In this document: positions 16,704 to 27,900 of the stretch, in pieces
How the letters are laid out: every line of letters begins with the position of its first letter
Numbering within the stretch: the first letter of the stretch is position 1
Source: Candidatus Obscuribacterales bacterium
GTDB lineage: Bacteria; Cyanobacteriota; Vampirovibrionia; Obscuribacterales; Obscuribacteraceae
DNA length: 64,000 bases
NCBI GenBank assembly: GCA_019747875.1
Contig: JAIEQI010000033.1
Location: 24,246-88,245 of the forward strand
Direction: 5' to 3'
Position numbers and translations under genes: made by a program
The notes under the pieces: generated by a model
Database searches by the model: none
What the model saw: the letters and a program-made list of their open reading frames with translations, nothing else
What the model was told of the DNA's origin: nothing

Positions 16704-18338
16704 TTGTCCGTCAGCAAAAACATTTCACTGAAAGAAAAGTACTTCAGTAACTTGTCCGGCGATATTACTGGCGGTCTCATGGGGGCGATTGTTGCGCTAC
16801 CTTTGTGCCTCGCATTTGGGGTGACATCAGGTTTGGGTCCTGCAGCCGGGCTGTATGGTGCTATAGCGTGCGGCATTCTAGCTGGGCTCTTCGGTGGTAC
16901 TCCAGGGCAATGTAGTGGACCAACTGGGCCCATGACAGTAGTTGCGGCAACTATGGCCAGCACTAACCCGAATAGACCTGAGTTGATCTTTGCCTCAGTA
17001 ATCGTGGCAGGTCTGCTCCAGATTGCCCTGGGCTTTGCAAAAGCAGGAGGCCTGATTGGATACGTACCGTATCCTGTAATCTCCGGTTTCATGACTGGCA
17101 TTGGTTCAATCATAGTAATTGTTGAACTAGCTCCTCTATTTGGCGTGTCCGGCTCTGGAAATGTGCTTGTTGCGCTTCAAAAGATATTTGAAATAATTCC
17201 AAATTTGAACCAACAGGCGCTAATCATTTCAGTGCTGACTATCATGATAATTTATGGTCTTCCTAAGATTTCCCGAAGGCTGCCCGCATCACTAATTGCT
17301 TTGATATCAATGACGGTTCTATCAAACATGCTCAAGTTCGAGCTACCCACTATTGGGGAGATTCCCTCCTCCTTACCAATTCCGTCGCTTCCAAACATTT
17401 CAGTGGCCGATCTCCACATAGTCTTCGAAAATGGCTTAACTCTGGCATGTCTTGGGGCAATAGACTCATTGCTAACATCACTCGTCATGGACAAGGTCAC
17501 TGGTCAAAAACATGATAGCGATCAAGAGCTGATTGGGCAGGGCATCGGAAATATGGCTGCAGGACTAATCGGGGGACTTCCGGGCGCCGGAGCCACAATG
17601 AGATCGATGGTCAATGTAAAGTCCGGGGGGACAACGCAGCTTTCGGGCGCGCTTCATGGAATATTTCTATTGGCTGTTCTGATTTGCCTTGCACGGATCG
17701 CATCTACGATACCGATGGCGGCGCTCGCTGCAATTTTGTTCACCGTCGGATTAAGTATTATGGATTGGAGGGTTCTCAAATCCCTTCGAAAAGCACCGAA
17801 GTCCGACAGCTTGGTAATGGCGACAGTACTTGTTCTTACCATTTTTGTAGACCTAATAGTTGCAGTGTTAATCGGTGTAGCATTGGCTTCCGTTCTCTTT
17901 GTCAAACAACTTTCGGACGCGAAAGTATCTGCAATGGCAGAGCTAGAAACACTGCAAGAGCTGAATGAGTTAACGGAAGATGTGCCTGAGACAGTCAGAA
18001 AAAACACATTTTGTTATGAACTGAATGGACCACTCTTTTTTGGTGAAGCCAAAAATTTGACGGATGCAATCGATAAAGTGAGTAGTAATCCACGCTACAT
18101 AATTCTTCGATTCTCAAACGTTCCACTGATTGATCAAACCGGCGCGTTTGCTTTAGAGCATGCAATTGAAAAATGGCAAGCTGCTGGAGCTAAGATCCTC
18201 TTTGTTGGTATGAAAAAAACAATCTCGCAAATACTTGTAGATTCGGGCGCAAAGATTGATATGGCGAATTCGTTCGATCGTTTTGAGCAAGCTTTGGAAG
18301 CTATCCGATTGATGGAAACAAAAATGGATTATCAGTGA
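16704..18338 (+). CDS. SulP-family inorganic anion transporter with STAS domain
   Basis: A 544-residue SLC26/SulP-type transporter of the cytoplasmic membrane, moving sulfate, bicarbonate or another anion. The start is TTG 16704: an in-frame TGA at 16692 leaves no room upstream, and the next Met lies inside the first helix. The N-terminal GDITGGLMGAIVALPLCLAFG is the family's first-helix signature, followed by about eleven further hydrophobic segments (e.g. ISGFMTGIGSIIVIVELAP). Residues about 430-535 are a STAS domain (YELNGPLFFGEAKNL, LRFSNVPLIDQTGAFALE). A universal stress protein gene follows after 33 nt, a pairing seen elsewhere with SulP transporters. The substrate is not determined by sequence alone. 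Confidence 0.9.
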   Translation: MSVSKNISLKEKYFSNLSGDITGGLMGAIVALPLCLAFGVTSGLGPAAGLYGAIACGILAGLFGGTPGQCSGPTGPMTVVAATMASTNPNRPELIFASVIVAGLLQIALGFAKAGGLIGYVPYPVISGFMTGIGSIIVIVELAPLFGVSGSGNVLVALQKIFEIIPNLNQQALIISVLTIMIIYGLPKISRRLPASLIALISMTVLSNMLKFELPTIGEIPSSLPIPSLPNISVADLHIVFENGLTLACLGAIDSLLTSLVMDKVTGQKHDSDQELIGQGIGNMAAGLIGGLPGAGATMRSMVNVKSGGTTQLSGALHGIFLLAVLICLARIASTIPMAALAAILFTVGLSIMDWRVLKSLRKAPKSDSLVMATVLVLTIFVDLIVAVLIGVALASVLFVKQLSDAKVSAMAELETLQELNELTEDVPETVRKNTFCYELNGPLFFGEAKNLTDAIDKVSSNPRYIILRFSNVPLIDQTGAFALEHAIEKWQAAGAKILFVGMKKTISQILVDSGAKIDMANSFDRFEQALEAIRLMETKMDYQ

Positions 18339-18371
18339 TCAAAACATTTGCAGCAGGTGTAGAATCTTCCC

Positions 18372-18806
18372 ATGAACATGGAAACAAAAAAATATCAAAT
18401 AGCTGTCGGGCTTGATGATTCAGAACGGTCTTGGAAAGCCTTTCAAGAAGCTGTGCATCTGGCAAAAAATAAAAATTCGCCATTACACATAGTTTCAATT
18501 CAAGAAGCTATTGAAGCTTCGTACAGCGCTAGCGAAGTGTTAGCGGCAGAAAAAACATCTAAAGAACGACTGGAAACGGCTCAAGTAAAAGCACGTCTGA
18601 TTGCTGAGGACGCCGGGTTGGAAGTTGTAGTGGCTATTGTCAAAGGCAATTCAGCGCACGCTCTTGCCGACTATGCCAAGAAGAATCTTATTGATTTACT
18701 CATAACGGGAGACACGGGGCACTCAAGCTTGTGGGGCGTGCTAATCGGTACAACCGCGGAGAAACTTGTTCGTGAGGCACCATGTTCGGTGCTAATCGTT
18801 CGCTAA
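18372..18806 (+). CDS. Universal stress protein (UspA family)
   Basis: A 144-residue single-domain Usp. It has the N-terminal strand IAVGLDDSERSWKAFQEAV with the conserved Asp, and a C-terminal GDTGHSSLWGVLIGTTAEKLVREAPCSVLIVR, corresponding to the ATP-binding G2xG9xG(S/T) motif. Binding of ATP or AMP is therefore plausible. It is 33 nt downstream of the SulP transporter on the same strand, and no terminator hairpin lies between them, so co-expression and a regulatory role on transport or stress are inferred. Confidence 0.9.
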   Translation: MNMETKKYQIAVGLDDSERSWKAFQEAVHLAKNKNSPLHIVSIQEAIEASYSASEVLAAEKTSKERLETAQVKARLIAEDAGLEVVVAIVKGNSAHALADYAKKNLIDLLITGDTGHSSLWGVLIGTTAEKLVREAPCSVLIVR

Positions 18807-18955
18807 ACGCGACGTTTGTGGATTCTTTGCAATGGGATCTTCAATAGAGTCTATTTGAGGTCCCGCAGCTCCAGCACAATTAGTCAGCCCGGGGCCTACA
18901 CTGACGTTTTTACAACGCCAGTGGCGAAACGATACACAAGAAATCGTTTCCAGGA

Positions 18956-21900
18956 CTAGTACAACTTTCCGCTGGAAGCGACTTGCTGGAATATACCGTG
19001 TCCGGCTGTTACCTGATTCAAGCACGCGTGCATCTTCATCATATTACCGATGATGAGCTTATCGAGTTTGTTCTGACTCAGGTACATTTGTTTGAGCAGG
19101 TTGCTTGTTTGCATCAAAGCACCGATTGAGTACTCAGCCGTTGTCATTGAGAATTTTTCTTTCTCAAAATCAACAGAGTGCATCTTTCTTCGTCCCAGTA
19201 GGTCGGCATGCATTTCGCGAACGACTTCGGCACTGCTTGCGGCAATCACCGCTTCTTGTCCAGCCATCAAGGTTTGATTACGTCCACCGACGTGAAGCTT
19301 GACCGACGATAGGGATGGTTCGAAGATATTGCGCACTTTAACGCAATCGCCCTTCACCGATACAACGAGTATCGAACCTTTGCGAGCTTCGATTACACAA
19401 CGTCCAGCTTGAATAGTAGTTGCTGCGATTGTGTTGACGAGTATTTCGCCGCTTCTCAGTGCAATGTGACCCTCGTTCTCTACTTTCACGCGCGTTCCAC
19501 TCAGGTATTTGCAAACGAACTTGTCGGATGCTGTATTGAGAACTTGCGGTGCTGTCGAGCTTAGTTTGACTGGATCATTCATCGCAACAGGGATGAAGTA
19601 ACGCGAATCGCTGGATGCACGGTAGGCGCGTGGTGCTGTGATTTCAACTCCCGCATCGGCTTTTGGTGTGCCGTTGCCGGTGTTGTTAAGCAGCTGGTTC
19701 ATCAAATTGTGGAATGCGCCTAACATCTGCGGGGTCATGCGATTTTTCTCCGCTGCGTCTAATCCATCACCTGCAGCCGAGTTAAACACATCGGATGTGT
19801 GGCTGTTCATCAGCAATCCGGGGACCGGACCTGATTGAGCATTTGGCGGTATCACGAAATCTGACGTGCCAAGCGACGCTACTTTATTGTCGGATAATGT
19901 GATTTGTTGTCCAAGAGCAATTTGCAGGGGGGCGGTTTGACCACTGTGGCTGACATTCATAGAAGCTGGCTTGCCCGACAAGGATGAAATTACAACCTGT
20001 CCAAAGCGGCTTGCATTTACTGATGCAACCGAATTTGGTGGCACGGTAATTGGTCCCATCTTCGTGATCACTGTGACTGGAACATCAGCAGCGAACACTG
20101 TTAGTGAGCCGTCTTTCAATGTCAGTGTGTGCTTGCCGGTAACGGCGAATACACTGCCTGGAGAAGCAAGCATCATTGTTGCGGGATCGCCCAGGAAGCC
20201 GAGCGGCTCGCCCGCGTCATGTGAGGTAATCCAATGTTGGAAGCCTGGTTCTTCTGGACGTTGGGCCAGGTATCGTGGCGAATCGTCCCTCTTCTCTTGC
20301 ACTGGAATTGATCGACGGGTCAAGTCGGTTGGAGGTAGTCCTGTGAACAGAGCCGGGAATTGGAAGCTCTGTGCGTTGTTGTTCTTGTTTTCGAGAACCT
20401 TTACACCCAGTGCGCTTACTTCGGCGACGGGCAAGCAGTTTATAGCGTTGCACTTGAATGCGCCATGCACAATCAGAAGGGCGAATGGGTATGGGTTTAG
20501 ATAACCAGCATTCGCACTTGCCAGATCTAGTGTTTGCAAGTTCAAGTTGCCAACTGATACCCACTCACCAGCAAAGAGTTTGCCCGTGCCAGAGATATTT
20601 AGATCGAGATTCGGCCCTGAGTGGAAGCCGATCCGTCCAGATGTATTGCTGTTGTTTGTTGCTTGAACGGTCCCGTCAATAACTGTGTTCAATTTCTGGG
20701 TGCCGGGCTTGTTAGTTGTGAATAGAATTCGTCCGCCTTCACCATCCGTGCCGTTCGCATAGATTCCGCAGCATGCGGATACGTGCTGTCCACCGCGATT
20801 GAGAAGCTCAATCCTGCCGCCGTTCAATCCATTAGCCAGCAGCATTCCGGCAGTGCCGTTCCTGCCTTCGTTGCCGCCGATTTGCAAGGTACGGTTCGAT
20901 GAGCTTGTGATTTTGATGCTTCCAGCATTTCCGCCACCATATCTGCCGAGCGGATTGTATCTCCAAGTGCCTTCGCCTTCACCTTCGTACTCGCCTTCAC
21001 CTTTGTACTCACCAGGGACGTACTCCCAGAAACCTGAGCGATCAACAGTAAGGTAGCTGGATGTGTCCATCGTTACCGAATTGCATGCACCGCATCCAGC
21101 TTGCAAGTTGCGGCTGAATGTTGTGATGTTTCCACCATTTGCGCTCAAGCGACCGGATGCATCAAGGTTGCCTACGCGTATGTTGTGTCGCGCATTAAGA
21201 GTGATGTTTCCAGCCGAGCGTCCCTCGCCAAAACCATTGGTTGATATGTTCGTGCACTCATTCAACTTAATGGAACCGCGCGTGCTGCTTATGCTGACGT
21301 TGCCGCCGTTGCCACCAAGTCCGCTTGCTTCCCTGCCTCTATAACCAGGCATGCCGCCGAGGGCATAGATACTGGTTTCATTGCGATTAAAGATCGTGTC
21401 GCGAGCAGTGATGCTAATGTTGCCTGCATCACCACCTGCGCCTCCACGTCCATTGCTCGACGTTCCACCGTCTCCGCCTTTAGAGCCGATCGGTGCTTCG
21501 AATCTAATGCCACCACGTTTGGAAGATAGTTTGATGCTGCCACCATTGCCGCCATTTCCTGCAGCGTAGATGCCACAACCGCCGTCACCACCGAAGCTCT
21601 GAAGGCTACCATAAACTTTGATGTCGCCAATGGCTTTAACGATAACATTGCCGCCATTACCGCCGTTGCCGCCCTTGAATAGGCCTGAGCCGCCATTGCC
21701 ACCATAGCTGCCGATGTTACCGGAACTATAAAGACTGCCGCTGCTCTTGAGTTTGACTGTGCCGCCGTTGCCACCGTTGCCGCCGCGAACGAATCCTCGA
21801 CCGCCATTGCCACCATTGGAATTAATATCTGCGTAGTTTGACAAGTAACAGCTTGCAACTAACTTGACGTTACCGCCGTTGCCGCCGCGACCGCCGAAGA

Positions 21901-24900
21901 TACCACGACCACCATTGCCGCCGCTGGAGCTGATGTCGCCATAATTTCTCAGGTTGGATGCTTTCAGCGTGATGGCACCGCCATTGCCGCCGCGACCACC
22001 GAACACGCCACGGCCGCCATTGCCGCCAGCTGAGAGCAAGTCACCGTAGTTTCTCAGGCTGCGTGCACTCAGTTTGATGCTGCCACCATTACCGCCCGAT
22101 CCAGCAAATAGTCCGCTGCCGCCTTTGCCGCCTTTGCTGGTCAGATCACCGCAGTTTTCCAGGCTTCTGGCTGAGAGCTTGATGGCGCCGCCAGCACCAC
22201 CCTTGCCGCCAAGGAAGAGTCCGTTGCCACCATTACCGCCCTTGGAATAGATATCGCCTCGGTTCGTCAGTGTGCGTCCGGCGTCCAATGTGATGCGACC
22301 GCCGCTTCCTCCGCGTCCTCCGACGAAGAGACCATTGCCACCATTTCCGCCAATTGATTTAAGCGTGCTACGGTTGGAGAGGCTAGCGTCCGAACTCAGC
22401 TTGATTCGACCACCGCTACCGCCGCTGCCGCCGATTTTGAGACCATTGCCGCCGTCACCACCTCTGGTGGCGATGCTGCCGCGATTGGTCAAGGAGCAAT
22501 CGGCGCTCAATACTATGCTTCCGCCGTTACCACCACCGCCGCCGAAGAGACCGTTGCCACCATCGCCGCCTCTGGAGTTAAGGCGTCCGCCGTTGTATAC
22601 GGAGCCGCTTGTGGAACTGAGTGTAATTCGACCACCTTCTCCACCGCTACCGCCGAGCACGCCGTTGCCGCCATCACCACCATTGGTGCTGATGTATGCG
22701 CAGTTCTCTACTTCACCGCGACCGGACGAGAGTGTGACATTAGCGCCGCTACCACCGCGTCCACCCAGCGCAACTCCATTGCCGCCATTGCCGCCGTTGC
22801 TACTGATTCGTCCGCTCACAGAAACATTGCCTCGACCTGTCGTCAGCGAGATGCTGCCGCTGTTTCCGCCACGTCCACCGTTCACTAAGCCGTTGCCACC
22901 GTCGCCGCCGCTTGATGAAATTCGACCATTTAAGCTGACGTCGCCAGAGCAACTCGTAGCCGAGAAACTGCCAGTATCGCCGCCATGTCCGGCAACTGCT
23001 CCTGAGCCGCCGGCGCCGGCTGTAGAGCTCACTCCGCGGAGGCTGATATTACCAGTGCCGGTTGAAATTGAGACTCTGCCGGTATCGCCGCCACGTCCTG
23101 CAAGCGCTCCGCTACCGCCATTACCTGCTGTCGTGTTGAGTTGGTTTACTCTGATGTCGCCGCGCTCGCTCGATATAGAGACGCTGCCAGTGTCGCCACC
23201 GCGACCGGAAAGCGCTCCGCTTCCGCCGTTACCTGCTGTTGTGTTGAGTTGGTTTACTCTGATGTCGCCGCGCTCGCTCGATATGGAGACTCTGCCAGTA
23301 TCGCCACCGCGCCCGGAAAGCGCTCCGCTTCCGCCGTTACCTGCCGTTGTGTTGACTTCTTTGAGTCTTACGTCACCACGATCGCTGGATACGGAAATTC
23401 TGCCAGTATCACCACCGCGGCCCGATGCCAATCCGCTGCCGCCGTTTCCGGCGCTTGCGCCGATCTGGTTGACTCTTACGTCTGCGCGACGGCTTTCCAC
23501 GGAGATTCTACCCGTGTCGCCACCACGTCCTGCAAGTGCTCCGTCACCGCCGTTACCGGCACTGGCGAAAATTCCACCTTCGCAGTCTTCTCCGATTTGC
23601 ACGCTTCCGATTGATTTAACCGTAACTTGTCCGGTGTCTCCACCGCGGGCGGCTGCCGCTCCTGAGCCACCATTTCCGGCAGAGGTATTGATGCTGCCTT
23701 CGACTTCAACCTCACATGATCCATATATATAGATTGAATCGGAGTCGGCACCGAGTCCGCCGACCAGGGCTCCTGAGGAACCATGACCGCCTCGCGATAT
23801 GACATCGCTGTAGAGCTTAACGGAACCATCTTCGGCAACAATGCAAATGGCGCCGCTGCTACCACCGTTTGAGCCTACAAGCGCACTCTTTGCCGCGCCT
23901 GCGTTGCCGCCGATGCTGGCTACATTGCCATAGACGCGAATGTTGCCTTCATCTGAGTTTATTCTGATGGCGCCGGCATTACCGCCGTTTCCAGAAACAC
24001 CCAAGCTTACTCCGGCGTTACCGCCATTGCCGCCTGCTGAAATGGTCGAGCCGAGCTTGACGCTGTCCTTTGCAAGGATCGTAATACAGCTACCGTTGCC
24101 GCCATTTCCGCCAAGAAGACTGCCATTACCACCGGTGCCTCCGCTGCTCAGGACGTCGCCCAATTCAAGACCAGAGCGTCGCGATTGTACAGAGATGGAA
24201 CCGCCGTCGCCGCCACGTCCGCCGAGTCCAGTTGATGCTCCGCCATTTGCTCCAATTGAACTTATGTCGCAAGCTTCGATGCTGTATCTTGCGTCAAGTG
24301 TGATGCGTCCGCCAGCTCCGCCGTTTCCTCCGCTGACAAAGCCCGTTCCTGCGCCACCACCGTTGGCTGTAATCGAACCGACGTCGATAGAGCCTCGCGC
24401 TGCAACTAAAGTTACATTAGCTGCATCAGCTCCATTGCCACCAGAGCCGAGTGCATTTGCACCAGAGCCACCGGATGTATTTATGTTGCCGGTGCTGATG
24501 CCGTATCTACCACCAGCGTAAAGATCTACGTAGCCAGCGTCGCCGCCGCTTCCCTTTGTTGCTGATTTGCCTGCGGTCAGGATGTCTCCTGTTCGGACGC
24601 TGCCGCCGGCATGCAATAGCAAGTTGCCGGAATCACCGCCGGACTGCAATGCTTGCAAGTCAATGTTGCCGAAGGTGATGCTACCGCCCGTGGTGATCTT
24701 TAGATCGCCGGTCCTGATTCCGCCCCGAGTTGAGTAGCCCTCTATATCGACATCACCGCTCGTCGATACGATGATGTTGCCTCCAACTGAATCTGTTCCT
24801 TTTGCTTCCGTATTGATGCTGTTGCCGTTAACATCGCATCCGAGAGTGATAGTTACATGTCCTGCCTTCGCATTGCCTTGCGTGGCAGTTGTCTTAATCG

Positions 24901-27900
24901 TGTCGAAGTTCATGCCACCGCTGCCGGTGATATTTACATCGCCTCCGAACTGGGCTCCCGTGGTATTGATGTTGCTTACCCTTATCATCCCGCCAGCTTG
25001 GATTGTGACCGGTCCACCTTTTGATCCTTGTGCGGCTGCGCCAGCGCCACTTACGCCACCCATTGCGGTGATGTCGTCAGCGCAAATAGTGCTTGTGGAG
25101 ATTAGTTGAATGCTGCCGGCTTGTCCTCCCGCGCCATAGGAGCCGCTTACCCCAGGTTTCCCGGAAGATCCGGAATTGCCATCAGCTCCTTTAGTGCCAG
25201 TCGCGCCGATTAGACCAACCAGACCTGGATTACCATCTTTACCTGTTAGCCCTTGTTGTCCGCTTTGACCTTTGCCGTTGCCTTTGCCATTCTCGCCGAT
25301 GCCACCATCGCCACCCTTGCCGCCGCTGCCGCCTTCACCGCCCGTGCCACCCTTGCCGCCTTCACCGCCCGTGCCACCTTCGCCGCTCGTGCCGCCTTCT
25401 CCGCCTGCACCACCATCACCTATGCCACTGCCGCCTTCGCCACCAGTGCCACCTTTGCCACCAGCACCACCTTCGCCAGCGCTTCCACCCTTACCACCAG
25501 CACCACCATCGCCTGTTGTGCCGCCTTTGCCGCCAGCACCACCGTCGCCTGTTGTGCCGCCCTTGCCGCCAGCACCTCCGTCACCACCCGTGCCACCCGT
25601 GCCACCAGTGCCACCAGTGCCACCGGTACCACCTGTACCAGCACCGCCGTCGCCGCCTTTTCCGCCAGAACCAGCGCCGCCGTCGCCGCCTTTTCCGCCG
25701 GAACCAGCGCCGCCGTCGCCGCCTTTTCCGCCGGAACCGGCACCACCAGCGCCACCATCGCCGCCTTTCCCACCTTCACCGCCCAATCCAGGTGGCACCC
25801 AGTCATCACCGCCGCTTCCAGCAGCACCAGGCACCCCTGCAAACCCACCGTATCCAGGTGTTCCGGCTGAACCGCCTGCGCCGCCTAAACCAGCCAAACC
25901 GGCTGAACCGCCCTTGCCACCTACTCCAGCCGCGCCAACCTGTCCGCCCGCTCCGCCGTTGGCAGACACGTTGCCCTCGACTTTGATCGTGCCTTTGGCG
26001 TCGACAATAATTACACCGCCGCTACCGCCAACTCCACCAAGACCGCCTGCGCCGCCGGTGCCACCAGCGCCTCCGCTACCCGCTTTTCCGCCTTTGCCTC
26101 CGGCCCCGCCATTACCTGCGTTACCACCAATGCCGCCGTTTCCAGCATTACCACCATTGCCGCCTTTATAGCCTGGGGCGTTTTCGGAGTTGCCTGGTCC
26201 GCCAGTTTCACCGGCTCCGCCATTACCACCGTTACCGCCGTTACCACCATTGCCTCCGCGTGCTCCAGCACCGCCGGCTCCGCCGTTGCCGCCATTTCCG
26301 CCACTACCACCAACGCCGCCAATTCCACCAGCGCCACCGGCCCCGCCATCAGCGAGTAGTGCGAGAGCCTCAACGTTGCCGTTCTTCGTTCGGATTGTTA
26401 TCGAACCAGCATTGCCACCAGCGCCACCGGTTCCACCAACACCACCTGTACCACCGCTGCTGCCGTTCGTTCCATCGCCACCACTGGAACCATTTGCGCC
26501 TGTTGATCCATTGCCACCAGCACCGCCATTACCGCCATTGCCAGCGTCGCGGCCTGGTCCACCATTGCCTTTTCCTTGACCGTTATTGCCGCCCTCTACG
26601 CCATCAGCGCCGTTTGCCCCCATGCCGCCGTTGCCGCCGTTAGCGCCCGTACCGATCCCGTTTTGCCCGGCGCCGCCATCGGAACCTGGCAGGAAGGCAT
26701 TTGTTCCTGCGCTTCCTGCCTTACCTGAGTTGACCCCATCGGCACCTTTTCCACCACTCTTGCCATCGCTTCCCGCATTGCCTACCTTGCCGGTGATTCC
26801 CGAGCCACCAACACCACCGCCGGCATTGACGAGTCCGACCAGCACGTTTCCGCTGCCCAGATTGCTGACCGTGATCGTTCCACCGATTCCGCCTTTACCG
26901 GCATATCCGTCAGCGCCATTGCCACCAAGCGAAATCAGGTTGCCGGTGCGAATGTTGTTGAACCCGTTCAGTGAATTTGTATATATAGTGATCGTGCCGC
27001 CGGCGCCGCCTGTCGTTTTAGATGAGTTGCCTGCCGAACCACTTGCGTTTATGTTTCCAGTCGTGATTGAGCCATCAGCTGCGATAGTGACGTTAGCTCC
27101 GTTGAGACCGGCGCCAGTTGGGACAGTGCTGATGTTGCCCAAGGAAATTGAGCCGGATGAATTCTTGCCAGCTGATGCGGAGGCATTGAATGTACCTCCG
27201 GCTGTGTCAAAGCTGATGTGACCCAGCTTGATGCTTCCGCCGGAGCTGGATACGGAATTGTTCTTCCAGTTGTAGCCCGCGCGTAAGTCAACCAATCCGC
27301 CTTCGGTTTTTACCTGAGAGCCGACTGTTGAATCCAAAATTCCTTTTGAATAGATATCGCCTGTAGCATAAGCTACGAATACTCCGCCTTTAGTGTTGAA
27401 CACGGGCGTCAATACTGTGAAAATTGTTGTTCCTGTGAATGGCCAGATGCCGAAGTTGAGATCACCATTTACCATGAACGTTGGATCGCCAGTCAAATCC
27501 ATTCTGGAAATGTTCAGGCTGCCATTTTGCACTGCGACACTTAAATCGCCGGCGCTCACACCAACATCGCCATTGAGAGCGTCAACATCAGCTTTCACCA
27601 TACCAGAAGGGCTGACAAACTCGATTGCGTTAGCTTGGATTATGCCACCATTCAATTCGATGTTTGCTTTTTCGAGGACTGTGCCTGATGAGTCAAATAC
27701 CGTGCCGAGTGTTTCAAATAGAACCTGGTCTCGTCCAATAATGCTGCCCAGAGTGTTGTTTACGTTCAGTGTGTTCCCGACTGTATTGCGAATGCTGACA
27801 CTTCCATTCAGCGCTTGCATGATGTTTGAATTCTGAAGAGCAGCGGTTACAGCATTGATATTGCCTGCGTTGGATATGATGCTGCCGCTGTTAACGATTT

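Noticed and set aside
22968..23615. Regular 108-nt repeats considered as a CRISPR array
   Set aside because: Units are in frame, have no distinct short repeat plus unique spacers, and continue the protein repeat pattern; no cas gene is in the window.
22272..23732. Long plus-strand Pro/Leu-rich frame (486 codons) opposite the giant gene
   Set aside because: It is the reverse complement of Gly-rich codons (GGC/GGT read as CC-rich Pro/Ala codons). It lacks a ribosome binding site and signal, and similar frames appear in several plus frames across 22-27 kb, as expected from the repeats.
25272..26171. Plus-strand proline-rich frame (299 codons) that looks like a PPxPP protein
   Set aside because: Same cause: the antisense of the PGRS-like repeats. 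The minus-strand frame is continuous with a signal peptide and a FecR-like end, so it is the real gene.
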